Below are positions 46,339 to 57,609 of a stretch of 64,000 bases of DNA, piece after piece. The translations under genes and the position numbers were made by a program. Origin of the DNA: Cristatella mucedo (lineage: Eukaryota; Bryozoa; Phylactolaemata; Cristatellidae); the NCBI GenBank assembly GCA_009760855.2, contig WPIO01000345.1:1-64000 (forward strand), in the 5' to 3' direction. How positions within the stretch are numbered: the first letter of the stretch is position 1; each line of letters starts with the position of its first letter. The notes under the pieces were generated by a model that was not told where the DNA came from, searched no databases, and was given only the letters and a program-made list of their open reading frames with translations.

Positions 46339-48051
46339 CATTTCGCACGAGTTCGCGGCAGATCGCGGATGATCAACACACTTTTAATCTGCTCGTCTGA
46401 GCATGCCCTAGCTTGCGGAAGAGCGATGCAATTTGTTTAAACCATTCGCACTTGAATGACTCCTTTCGCACGAGTTGGCAGCAGATCCCCGAATATTGTT
46501 ACACTGAAAATCTGCCCGTTGGAGCGTGAGGTAGCTGGCAGCAGAGTGATGCAATTTGTTTTAAGCTCCGTGCACTTAAATAACTCATTTCGCAAGACCT
46601 CGCAGCCGATCGCGGAATATCTAGAAACTTCAAATCTCCTCGTCGCAGCATGCAGTAGCAGGCAGCAGACTGATGCAAATTGATTTAGGCCATTCGCACT
46701 TTATTTACTCATTTCGCACGAGCTGGCAGCAGATCGCAGAATACCTAGACACTTCAAATCTGCTCGTCGCAGCGTGCAATAGCTTGCAGCAGAGTGGTTT
46801 AATTTAGTTTAAGCCATTCGAACTTGAATAAGTCATTTCGCACGAGTTCGCAGCAGATCGTAAAATATATACAAAATTTAAATCTGCTTATTGGAGCGTG
46901 CGGCAGCTGGCAGTTGAGTGCCACATCTAGTTTTAAGCCATTCGTTCTTGAATACCTCATTTAGCACGAATTCGCAGCAGATCGCGGATTATCCACACAC
47001 TTTGAATCTACTTGACAAACGGCACTGTAGCTCGCAGCAGAGTGCTGCACCTTCTTTGGGCTATTCGCAATTGAATAACTCGTTTCGTTCGAGTTCGCAG
47101 CATGTCGCAGAATATGTAGACACTTTTTATCTGCTCGTCGGAGCGTGTGAGAGCTGACAAAAGGTTGATGCAATTTGTTTTAAGCCATTAGCACTTGAAT
47201 AACTCTTTTCGCACGACTTCGCAGCAGATCGTGGAATATCTACAGACTTTCAATCAGCTTGTTGGAACGTGCAGTAGCTGGCAGCTGAGTGCTGCACCTT
47301 GTTTTAGTCCATTCGCACTTAAATAGGTCATTTCGCACAAGTTTGCTGCAGATTGCGGAATGTTTTACACTTCAAATCTGTTTGTCGTACCGAGCGGTAG
47401 CTGGCAGCAGAGTACTGCACCTTGTGAAAAGCCATTCGCACTTGACTAACTCATTTCGTACGAGCTAGCAGCTGATCGCCGAATATCTAGAAATATCAAA
47501 TCCGCTCGTCGCAGCGTGCTGTAGCTGGCAGCAGAGTGCTGCACCTTTTTTTAGTCCATTCGAACTGGAATGACTCATTTCGCACGTGTTCGCAGCAGAT
47601 CGCGGAATATTTTCATACTTCAAATCAGCCCGTCGCAGTGTGAGGTCGCTGGGTGCAGAGTGCTGCACCTTGCTTCAAGCAACTTGCACTTCAATAATTC
47701 GTTTAGCACGAGTTCGCTGCAGATTGCGGAATTTTTACACACTTTTAATCAGCTCGTCGCAGCATGCGGTAGCTTTCAGAAGAGTGCTGCACCTTCCTAA
47801 GGCCATTCGCACATGAATAGATCATTTTAATCGAGTTCGCAGCAGATCGCGGAATATCTACACGATTCAAACCTGCTCGTGGCAGCATGCGGTAGCTTGC
47901 AGCAGAGTGCTGCACCGTGTTTTAAGCCATTTGCACTTCAAAAAGTGCGCTCGATTTGGCTTTCTCGCGGAAAATGTATCGCACTTCATATCTGCTCGTC
48001 GGATCGTTCGCAGCGAGTTCGCACCTTTCTTTAAATCGCACTTCTATAATT
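46339..48051 (+). repeat. Unit of about 14 monomers (1,713 bp) ending in a degenerate monomer
   Basis: Starts with an M1-like monomer. The order then resembles 49.3-51.1 kb with some monomers missing. About 23 bp are missing relative to 14 x 124, mostly from the last monomer. Confidence 0.8.
47930..48051 (+). repeat. Degenerate monomer with clustered small indels
   Basis: After TTTGCACTTCA the sequence reads AAAAGTGCGCTCGATTTGGC, then TTTCTCGCGGAAAATG. The core GAGCGTGCGGTAGC and the dyad are replaced by GATCGTTCGCAGCGAGTTCG, and the tail is shortened to TTTAAATCGCAC. The GGAAAATGTAT and CTTCATATCTGC stretches match the monomer at about 51,050-51,080, which is only mildly altered. This one has therefore changed fast, or is misassembled. 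Confidence 0.75.
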
Positions 48052-49289
48052 CATTTCGCACGAGTTCGCAGCAGATCGCGGATGATCTACACACTTTTAA
48101 TCTGCTCGTCGGAGCATAAGGTAGCTTGCAGAAGAGTGATGTAATTCGCTTTAAGCCATTCGCATTTGGATAACTCATTTCGCACGAGTTCGCAGCAGAT
48201 TGTTAAATATCTACACTTTAAATCTGCTCATCGGAGCGTGCGGTAGCTGGCAGCTGAGTGCCGCACATTGTTTTAATCCATTCGCACTTGAATACCTCAG
48301 TTCGCACGACTTCGCGGCAGATCGCGGATTATCTGCACACTTTAAATCTCCTTGACACACCGTGCTGTACCTCGCAGCAGAGTGCTACACCTTCTCTTAG
48401 GCTATTCGCAATTGAATGACTCATTTCGTTCGAGTTTGCAGCAGTTCGCGGAATATGTAGACACTTTTAATCTGCTCGTTGGTGCGTGTGAGAGCTGACA
48501 GAAGGTTGATGCAATTTGTTTTAAGCCATTAGCACTTGAATAACTCTTTTCGCACGACTTCGCAGCAGATGTTGAATATCTACCGACTTTCAATCAGCTT
48601 GTCGGAACGTGCAGTAGCTGGCAGCTGAGTGCTGCAACTTGTTTTAGTCCATTCCCACTTAAATAGATCATTTCGCACGAGTTCGCTGTAATTAGCGGAA
48701 TACTTTTACACTTCAAATTCTCTCGTCGTACCGTGCAGTAGCTGGCAGCAGAGTGCTGCACCTATTTTTAGGCCATTCGAACTTGAATATCTCATTTCGC
48801 ACGAGTTCGCTGCAGATCGCGGAATATATTCACACTTTAAATCAGCTCGTCGAAGTGTGCGGTCTCTTGGTGCAGAATGCTACACCTTGCTTTAAGCAAC
48901 ATGCACTTCAATGATTCATTTCGCACGAGTTCGCAGCAGATTGCGAAGTATTTACAAAATTTTTAATCTGCTCGTCAGAGCCTGCGGTAGCTTTGTGCAG
49001 AGTGCTGCACCTTGCTTGAGGCCATTCGCACATGAATAGATCATTTTAATCGAGTTCGCAGCAGATCGCGGAATTTCTACACGATTCAAACCTGCTCGTG
49101 GCAGCATGCGGTAGCTTGCAGCAGAGTGCTGCACCTTGTTTTAGGCCATTCGCACTTGAAAAACTCATTTCGCTCGAGTTATCAGCAGTTCGCGGAATAT
49201 GTAGACACTTCAAATCTGCTCGTCGGAGCGTGTGGTAGCTTGCAGCAAAGTGCTGCACCTTTCTTTAAGCTATTCGCACTTCTATAATT
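48052..49289 (+). repeat. 10-mer variant of the 12-mer HOR, copy A1 (1,238 bp)
   Basis: It follows HOR order M1 to M12 but with two hybrids. An M1/M2 hybrid (GATGATCTACACAC start, GAGCATAAGG second half) and an M7/M8 hybrid (GTTCGCTGTAATTAGCGG start, CTATTTTTAGGCC end) each replace two monomers by one. Ten monomers of about 124 bp result. It also shows a small deletion in the M6-like monomer (GCAGATGTTGAATATC near 48,565). Confidence 0.85.
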
Positions 49290-51144
49290 CATTTCGCACG
49301 AGTTCGCAGCAGATCGCGGATGATCTACACACTTTTAATCTGCTCGTCGGAGCATGCGGTAGCTTGCAGAAGAGCGATGCAATTTGTTTAAACCATTCGC
49401 ACTTGAATGACTCATTTCGCACGAGTTGGCAGCAGATCCCCGAATATTGTTACACTGAAATTCTGCCCGTTGGAGCGTGCGGTAGCTGGCAGCAGAGTGA
49501 TGCAATTTGTTTTAAGCTCCGTGCACTTAAATAACTCATTTCGCAAGACCTTGCAGCCGATCGCGGAATATCTAGAAACTTCAAATCCCCTCGTCGCAGC
49601 CTGCAGTAGCAGGCATCAGACTGATGCAAATTGATTTAAGCCATTCCCACTTGAATTACTCATTTCGCACAAGCTGGCAGCAGATCGCAGAATACCTAGA
49701 CACTTCAAATCTGCTCGTCGCAACGTGCAATAGCTGGCAGCAGAGTGGTTTAATTTAGTTTAAGCCATTCGAACTTGAATAAATCATTTCGCACGAGTTC
49801 GCAGCAGATCGCGGATTATTTGCTCGCTTCAAATCAGCTCGTCGCAGTGTGAGGTCGCTGGGTGCAGAGTGCTGCACCTTGCTTAAAGCAACTTGCACTT
49901 CAATAATTCGTTTCGCACGAGTTCGCAGCAGATTGCGGAACATTTACACACTTTTAATCAGCTCGTCGGAGCATGCTGTAACTTGCAGAAAAAGTGATGC
50001 AATTTTTTTTTAACCATTCGAACTTGAATGACTCATTTCGCACGAGTTCGCAGCAGATCGTAGAATATCTACAAAATTTAAATCTGCTTATTGGAGCGTG
50101 CGGCAGCTGGCAGTTGAGTGCCACATCTTGTTTTAAGCCATTCGTTCTTGAATACCTCATTTCGCACGAATTCGCAGCAGATCGCGGATTATCCACACAC
50201 TTTGAATCTACTTGACAAACCGCACTGTAGCTCGCAGCAGAGTGCTGCACCTTCTTTGGGCTATTCGCAATTGAATAACTCATTTCGTTCGAGTTCGCAG
50301 CATGTCGCAGAATATGTAGACACTTTTTATCTGCTCGTCGGAGCGTGTGAGAGCTGACAAAAGGTTGATGCAATTTGTTTTAAGCCATTAGCACTTGAAT
50401 AACTCTTTTCGCACGACTTCGCAGCAGATCGTGGAATATCTACAGACTTTCAATCAGCTTGTTGGAACGTGCAGTAGCTGGCAGCTGAGTGCTGCACCTT
50501 GTTTTAGTCCATTCGCACTTAAATAGGTCATTTCGCACAAGTTCGCTGCAGATTGCGGAATGTTTTACACTTCAAATCTGTTTGTCGTACCGAGCGGTAG
50601 CTGGCAGCAGAGTACTGCACCTTGTTAAAAGCCATTCGCACTTGACTAACTCATTTCGTACGAGCTAGCAGCTGATCGCCGAATATCTAGAAATATCAAA
50701 TCTGCTCGTCGCAGCCTGCTGTAGCTGGCAGCAGAGTGCTGCACCGTTTTTTAGTCCATTCGAACTTGAATGACTCATTTTGCACGTGTTCGCAGCAGAT
50801 CGCGGAATATTTTCATACTTCAAATCAGCCCGTCGCAGTGTGAGGTCGCTGGGTGCAGAGTGCTGCACCTTGCTTCAAGCAACTTGCACATCAATAATTC
50901 AGTTAGCACGAGTTCGCTGCAGATTGCGGAATTTTTACACACTTTTAATCAGCTCGTCGGAGCATGCGGTAGCTTTCAGAAGAGTGCTGCACCTTCCTTG
51001 AGGCCATTCGCACATGAATAGATCATTTTAATCGAGTTCGCAGCAGATCGCGGAAAATGTATACACTTCATATCTGCTCGTCGGAGCGTGCGGTAGCTGG
51101 CAGCAGAGTGCTGCACCTTTCTTTAAATTCGCACTTCTATAATT
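49290..51144 (+). repeat. 15-monomer unit between 10-mer variants (1,855 bp)
   Basis: Starts with M1- and M2-like monomers (GATCCCCGAATATTG near 49,435), then diverged monomers and an M4/M5-like series. It ends with a GGAAAATGTATAC monomer whose tail is shortened by 5 bp (TTTAAATTCGCAC). It is collinear with 53,639-55,496 at an offset of about 4,349 bp. Confidence 0.85.
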
Positions 51145-52400
51145 CATTTCGCACAAGTTCGACGCAGATCGCGGATGATCTACACACTTTTAATCTGCTC
51201 GTCGGAGCATAAGGTAGCTTGCAGAAGAGTGATGTAATTCGCTTTAAGCCATTCGCATTTGGATAACTCATTTCGCACGAGTTCGCAGCAGATTGTTAAA
51301 TATCTACACTTTAAATCTGCTCATCGGAGCGTGCGGTAGCTGGCAGCTGAGTGCCGCACATTGTTTTAATCCATTCGCACTTGAATACCTCAGTTCGCAC
51401 GACTTTGCGGCAGATCGCGGATTATCTGCACACTTTAAATCTCCTTGACACACCGTGCTGTACCTCGCAGCAGAGTGCTGCACCTTCTCTTAGGCTATTC
51501 GCAATTGAATAACTCATTTCGTTCGAGTTCGCAGCAGTTCGTGGAATATGTAGACACTTTTAATCTGCTCGTTGGTGCGTGTGAGAGCTGACACAAGGTT
51601 GATGCAATTTGTTTTAAGCCATTAGCACTTGAATAACTCTTTTCGCACGACTTCGCAGCAGATCGTGGAATATCTACCGACTTTCAATCAGCTTGTCGGA
51701 ACGTGCAGTAGCTGGCAGCTGAGTGCTGCAACTTGTTTTAGTCCATTCCCACTTAAATAGATCATTTCGCACGAGTTCGCTGTAATTAGCGGAATACTTT
51801 TACACTTCAAATTCTCTCGTCGTACCGTGCGGTAGCTGGCAGCAGAGTGCTGCACCTATTTTTAGGCCATTCGAACTTGAATATCTTATTTCGCACGAGT
51901 TCGCTGCAGATCGCGGAATATATTCACACTTTAAATCAGCTCGTCGAAGTGTGCGGTCACTTGGTGCAGAATGCTACACCTTGCTTTAAGCAACATGCAC
52001 TTCAATGATTCATTTCGCACGAGTTCGCAGCAGATTGCGAAGTATTTACAAACTTTTAATCTGCTCGTCAGAGCCTGCGGTAGCTTTGTGCAGAGTGCTG
52101 CACCTTGCTTGAGGCCATTCGCACATGAATAGATCATTTTAATCGAGTTCGCAGCAGATCGCGGAATTTCTACACGATTCAAACCTGCTACACGATTCAA
52201 ACCTGCTCGTGGCAGCATGCGGTAGCTTGCAGCAAAGTGCTGCACCTTGTTTTAGGCCATTCGCACTTGAAAAACTCATTTCGCTCGAGTTATCAGCAGT
52301 TCGCGGAATATGTAGACACTTCAGATCTGCTCGTCGGAGCGTGTGGTAGCTTGCAGCAAAGTGCTGCACCTTTCTTTAAGCTATTCGCACTTCTATAATT
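51145..52400 (+). repeat. 10-mer variant, copy A2 (1,256 bp)
   Basis: Same ten-monomer order and same two hybrids as A1. It is 18 bp longer because of a small tandem duplication at 52,172-52,207. Confidence 0.85.
52172..52207 (+). repeat. 18-bp tandem duplication inside an M11-like monomer
   Basis: ACACGATTCAAACCTGCT occurs twice in direct succession (52,172-52,189 and 52,190-52,207). Other M11-like monomers have it once. It is private to copy A2. Confidence 0.95.
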
Positions 52401-53638
52401 CATTTCGCACGAGTTCGCAGCAGATCGCGGATGATCTACACACTTTTAATCTGCTCGTCGGAGCATAAGGTAGCTTGCAGAAGAGTGATGTAATTCGCTT
52501 TAAGCCATTCGCATTTGGATAACTCATTTCGCACGAGTTCGCAGCAGATTGTTAAATATCTACACTTTAAATCTGCTCATCGGAGCGTGCGGTAGCTGGC
52601 AGCTGAGTGCCGCACATTGTTTTAATCCATTCGCACTTGAATACCTCAGTTCGCACGACTTTGCGGCAGATCGCGGATTATCTACACACTTTAAATCTCC
52701 TTGACACACCGTGCTGTACCTCGCAGCAGAGTGCTGCACCTTCTCTTAGGCTATTCGCAATTGAATAACTCATTTCGTTCGAGTTCGCAGCAGTTCGTGG
52801 AATATGTAGACACTTTTAATCTGCTCGTTGGTGCGTGTGAGAGCTGACAGAAGGTTGATGCAATTTGTTTTAAGCCATTAGCACTTGAATAACTCTTTTC
52901 GCACGACTTCGCAGCAGATCGTGGAATATCTACCGACTTTCAATCAGCTTGTCGGAACGTGCAGTAGCTGGCAGCTGAGTGCTGCAACTTGTTTTAGTCC
53001 ATTCCCACTTAAATAGATCATTTCGCACGAGTTCGCTGTAATTAGCGGAATACTTTTACACTTCAAATTCTCTCGTCGTACCGTGCGGTAGCTGGCAGCA
53101 GAGTGCTGCACCTATTTTTAGGCCATTCGAACTTGAATATCTCATTTCGCACGAGTTGGCTGCAGATCGCGGAATATATTCACACTTTAAATCAGCTCGT
53201 CGAAGTGTGTGGTCACTTGGTGCAGAATGCTACACCTTGCTTTAAGCAAATTGCACTTCAATGATTCATTTCGCACGAGTTCGCAGCAGATTGCGAAGTA
53301 TTTACAAACTTTTAATCTGCTCGTCAGAGCCTGCGGTAGCTTTGTGCAGAGTGCTGCACCTTGCTTGAGGCCATTCGCACATGAATAGATCATTTTAATC
53401 GAGTTCGCAGCAGATCGCGGAATTTCTACACGATTCAAACCTGCTCGTGGCAGCATGCGGTAGCTTGCAGCAGAGTGCTGCACCTTGTTTTACACCATTC
53501 GCACTTGAAAAACTCATTTCGCTCGAGTTATCAGCAGTTCGCGGAATATGTAGACACTTCAAATCTGCTCGTCGGAGCGTGTGGTAGCTTGCAGCAAAGT
53601 GCTGCACCTTTCTTTAAGCTATTCGCACTTCTATAATT
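52401..53638 (+). repeat. 10-mer variant, copy A3 (1,238 bp)
   Basis: Directly follows A2, so A2 and A3 form a tandem pair. Same two hybrid monomers. Private changes include TTTTACACCATTCGC near 53,490. Confidence 0.85.
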
Positions 53639-55496
53639 CATTTCGCACGAGTTCGCAGCAGATCGCGGATGATCTACACACTTTTAATCTGCTCGTCGGA
53701 GCATGTGGTAGCTTGCAGAAGAGCGATGCAATTTGTTTAAACCATTCGCACTTGAATGACTCATTTCGCACGAGTTGGCAGCAGATCCCCGAATATTGTT
53801 ACACTGAAATTCTTCCCGTTGGAGCGTGCGGTAGCTGGCAGCAGAGTGATGCAATTTGTTTTAAGCTCCGTGCACTTAAATAACTCATTTCGCAAGACCT
53901 TGCAGGCGATCGCGGAATATCTAGAAACTTCAAATCCCCTCGTCGCAGCGTGCAGTAGCAGGCACCAGACTGATGCAAATTGATTTAAGCCATTCGCACT
54001 TGAATTACTCATTTCGCACAAGCTGGCAGCAGATCGCAGAATACCTAGACACTTCAAATCTGCTCGTCGCAACGTGCAATAGCTGGCAGCAGAGTGGTTT
54101 AATTTAGTTTAAGCCATTCGAACTTGAATAAGTCATTTCGAACGAGTTCGCAGCAGATCGCAGATTATTTGCTCGCTTCAAATCAGCTCGTCGCAGTGTG
54201 AGGTCACTGGGTGCAGAGTGCTGCACCTTGCTTAAAGCAACTTGCACTTCAATAATTCGTTTCGCACGAGTTCGCAGCAGGTTGCGGAACATTTACACAC
54301 TTTTAATCAGCTCGTCGGAGCATGCTGTAACTTGCAGAAAAAGTGATGCAATTTTTTTTTAACCATTCAAACTCTAATGACTCATTTCGCACGAGTTCGC
54401 AGCAGATCGTAGAATATCTACAAAATTTAAATCTGCTCATTGGAGCGTGCGGCAGCTGGCAGTTGAGTGCCACATCTTGTTTTAAGCCATTCGTTCTTGA
54501 ATACCTCATTTCGCACGAATTCGCAGCAGATCGCGGATTATCCACACACTTTGAATCTACTTGACAAACCGCACAATAGCTCGCAGCAGAGTGCTGCACC
54601 TTCTTTGGGCTATTCGCAATTGAATAACTCATTTCGTTCGAGTTCGCAGCATGTCGCAGAATATGTAGACACTTTTTATCTGCTCGTCGGAGCGTGTGAG
54701 AGCTGACAAAAGGTTGATGCAATTTGTTTTAAGCCATTAGCACTTGAATAACTCTTTTCGCACGACTTCGCAGCAGATCGTGGAATATCTACAGACTTTC
54801 AATCAGCTTGTCGGAACGTGCAGTAGCTGGCAGCTGAGTGCTGCACCTTGTTTTAGTCCATTCGCACTTAAATAGGTCATTTCGCACAAGTTCGCTGCAG
54901 ATTGCGGAATGTTTTACACTTCAAATCTGTTTGTCGTACCGAGCGGTAGCTGGCAGCAGAGTACTGCACCTTGTTAAAAGCCATTCGCACTTGACTAACT
55001 CATTTCGTACGAGCTAGCAGCTGATCGCCGAATATCTAGAAATATCAAATCTGCTCGTCGCAGCCTGCTGTAGCTGGCAGCAGAGTGCTGCACCGTTTTT
55101 TAGTCCATTCGAACTTGAATGACTCATTTCGCACGTGTTCGCAGCAGATCGCGGAATATTTTCATACTTCAAATCAGCCCGTCGCAGTGTGAGGTCGCTG
55201 GGTGCAGAGTGCTGCACCTTGCTTCAAGCAACTTTTACATCAATAATTCAGTTAGCACGAGCTCTCTGCAGATTGCGGAATTTTTACACACTTTTAATCA
55301 GCTCGTCGGAGCATGCGGTAGCTTTCAGAAGAGTGCTGCACCTTCCTTGAGGCCATTCGCACATGAATAGATCATTTTAATCGAGTTCGCAGCAGATCGC
55401 AGAATATCTACACGATTCAAACCTGCTCGTGGCAGCATGTGGTAGCTTGCAGCAGAGTGCTGCACCTTTCTTTAAGCTATTCGCACTTCTATAATT
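53639..55496 (+). repeat. 15-monomer unit (1,858 bp)
   Basis: It is collinear with 49,290-51,144 and, at an offset of about 36.3 kb, with the left flank block at 17.4-19.3 kb. It ends with an M11/M12 hybrid (ACACGATTCAAACCTGC start, then CTTTCTTTAAGCTATTCGC). Confidence 0.85.
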
Positions 55497-56734
55497 CATT
55501 TCGCACGAGTTCGCAGCAGATCGCGGATGATCTGCACACTTTTAATCTGCTCGTCGGAGCATAAGGTAGCTTGCAGAAGAGTGATGTAATTCGCTTTAAG
55601 CCATTCGCATTTGGATAACTCATTTCGCAAGAGTTCGCAGCAGATTGTTAAATATCTACACTTTAAATCTGCTCATCGGAGCGTGCGGTAGCTGGCAGCT
55701 GAGTGCCGCACATTGTTTTAATCCATTCGCACTTGAATACCTCAGTTCGCACGACTTTGCGGCAGATCGCGGATTATCTACACACTTTAAATCTCCTTGA
55801 CAAACCGTGCTGTACCTCGCAGCAGAGTGCTGCACCTTCTCTTAGGCTATTCGCAATTGAATAACTCATTTCGTTCGAGTTCACAGCAGTTCGTGGAATA
55901 TGTAGACACTTTTAATCTGCTCGTTGGTGCGTGTGAGAGCTGACAGAAGGTTGATGCAATTTGTTTTAAGCCATTAGCACTTGAATAACTCTTTTCGCAC
56001 GACTTCGCAGCAGATCGTGGAATATCTACCAACTTTCAATCAGCTTGTCGGAACGTGCAGTAGCTGGCAGCTGAGTGCTGCAACTTGTTTTAGTCCATTC
56101 CCACTTAAATAGGTCTTTTCGCACGAGTTCGCTGTAATTAGCGGAATACTTTTACACTTCAAATTCTCTCGTCGTACCGTGCGGTAGCTGGCAGCAGAGT
56201 GCTGCACCTATTTTTAGGCCATTCGAACTTGAATATCTCATTTCGCACGAGTTGGCTGCAGATCGCGGAATATATTCACACTTTAAATCAGCTCGTCGAA
56301 GTGTGCGGTCACTTGGTGCAGAATGCTACACCTTGCTTTAAGCAACTTGCACTTCAATGATTCATTTCGCACGAGTTCGCAGCAGATTGCGAAGTATTTA
56401 CAAACTTTTAATCTGCTCGTCAGAGCCTGCGGTAGCTTTGTGCAGAGTGCTGCACCTTGCTTGAGGCCATTCGCACATGAATAGATCATTTTAATCGAGT
56501 TCGCAGCAGATCGCGGAATTTCTACACGATTCAAACCTGCTCGTGGCAGCATGCGGTAGCTTGCAGCAAAGTGCTGCACCTTGTTTTAGGCCATTCGCAC
56601 TTGAAAAACTCATTTCGCTCGAGTTATCAGCAGTTCGCGGAATATGTAGACACTTCAGATCTGCTCGTCGGAGCGTGTGGTAGCTTGCAGCAAAGTGCTG
56701 CACCTTTCTTTAAGCTATTCGCACTTCTATAATT
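55497..56734 (+). repeat. 10-mer variant, copy A4 (1,238 bp)
   Basis: Same hybrids as A1-A3. Its M11/M12 part shares GCAGCAAAGTGCTGC and CTTCAGATCTGC with A2 (near 52,232 and 52,320), suggesting that A2 and A4 are the closest pair. Confidence 0.85.
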
Positions 56735-57609
56735 CATTTCGCACGAGTTCGCAGCAGATCGCGGATGATCTACACACTTTTAATCTGCTCATCGGAGCAT
56801 GGGGTAGCTTGCAGAAGAGTGATGCAATTCGCTTTAAGCCATTCGCATTTGGATAACTCATTTCGCACGAGTTCGCAGCAGATTTTTGAATATCTACACT
56901 TTAAATGTGATTGTCGGAGCGTGCGGTAGCTGGCAGCTGAGTGCCGCACATTGTTTTAATCCATTCGCACTTGAATACCTCAGTTCGCACGACTTCGCGG
57001 CAGATCGCGGATTATCTACACACTTTATATCTCCTTGACACACCGTGCTGTAGCTCGCAGCGGAGCGCTGCACCTTATTTTAGGCTATTCGCAATTGAGT
57101 AACTCATTTCGTTTGAGTTCGCAGCATTTCGTGGAATATGTAGACACTTTTTAAATGCTCGTCGGAGCGTGTGAGAGCCGGCAGAATAGTGATGCAATTT
57201 GTTTTAAGCCATTAGCACTTGAATAAATCTTTTCGCACGACTTCGCAGCAGATCGTGGAATATCTACAGACTTTCAATCAGCTTGTCGGAACGTGCAGTA
57301 GCTGGCAGCTGAGTGCTGCACCTTGTTTTAGTCCATTCACACTTAAATAGATCATTACGCACGAGTTCGCTGCAGATCGCGGAATATGTTTACACTTCAA
57401 ATCTGCTCGTCGTACCGTGTTGCAGCTGGCAGCAGAGTGCTGCACCTTGTTAAAGACCATTCGCACTTGACTAACTCATTTCGTACGAGCTAGCAGCTGA
57501 TCGCGGAATATCTAGAAACTTTAAATCTGCCCGTGGCAGCATGCAATAGCTGGCAGCAGAGTGATGCAATTTGGTTTAAGCCATTCGCTCTTGAATAACT
57601 TGTTTCGCA
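56735..57609 (+). repeat. Link block of about 7 monomers
   Basis: Starts with M1- and M3-like monomers collinear with 19,289-19,800. It then carries M6-, M7- and M8-like monomers (57,190-57,540), which precede the GCAGATTCTCTGCACAC monomer also seen at 24.6 and 36.6 kb. Confidence 0.8.
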
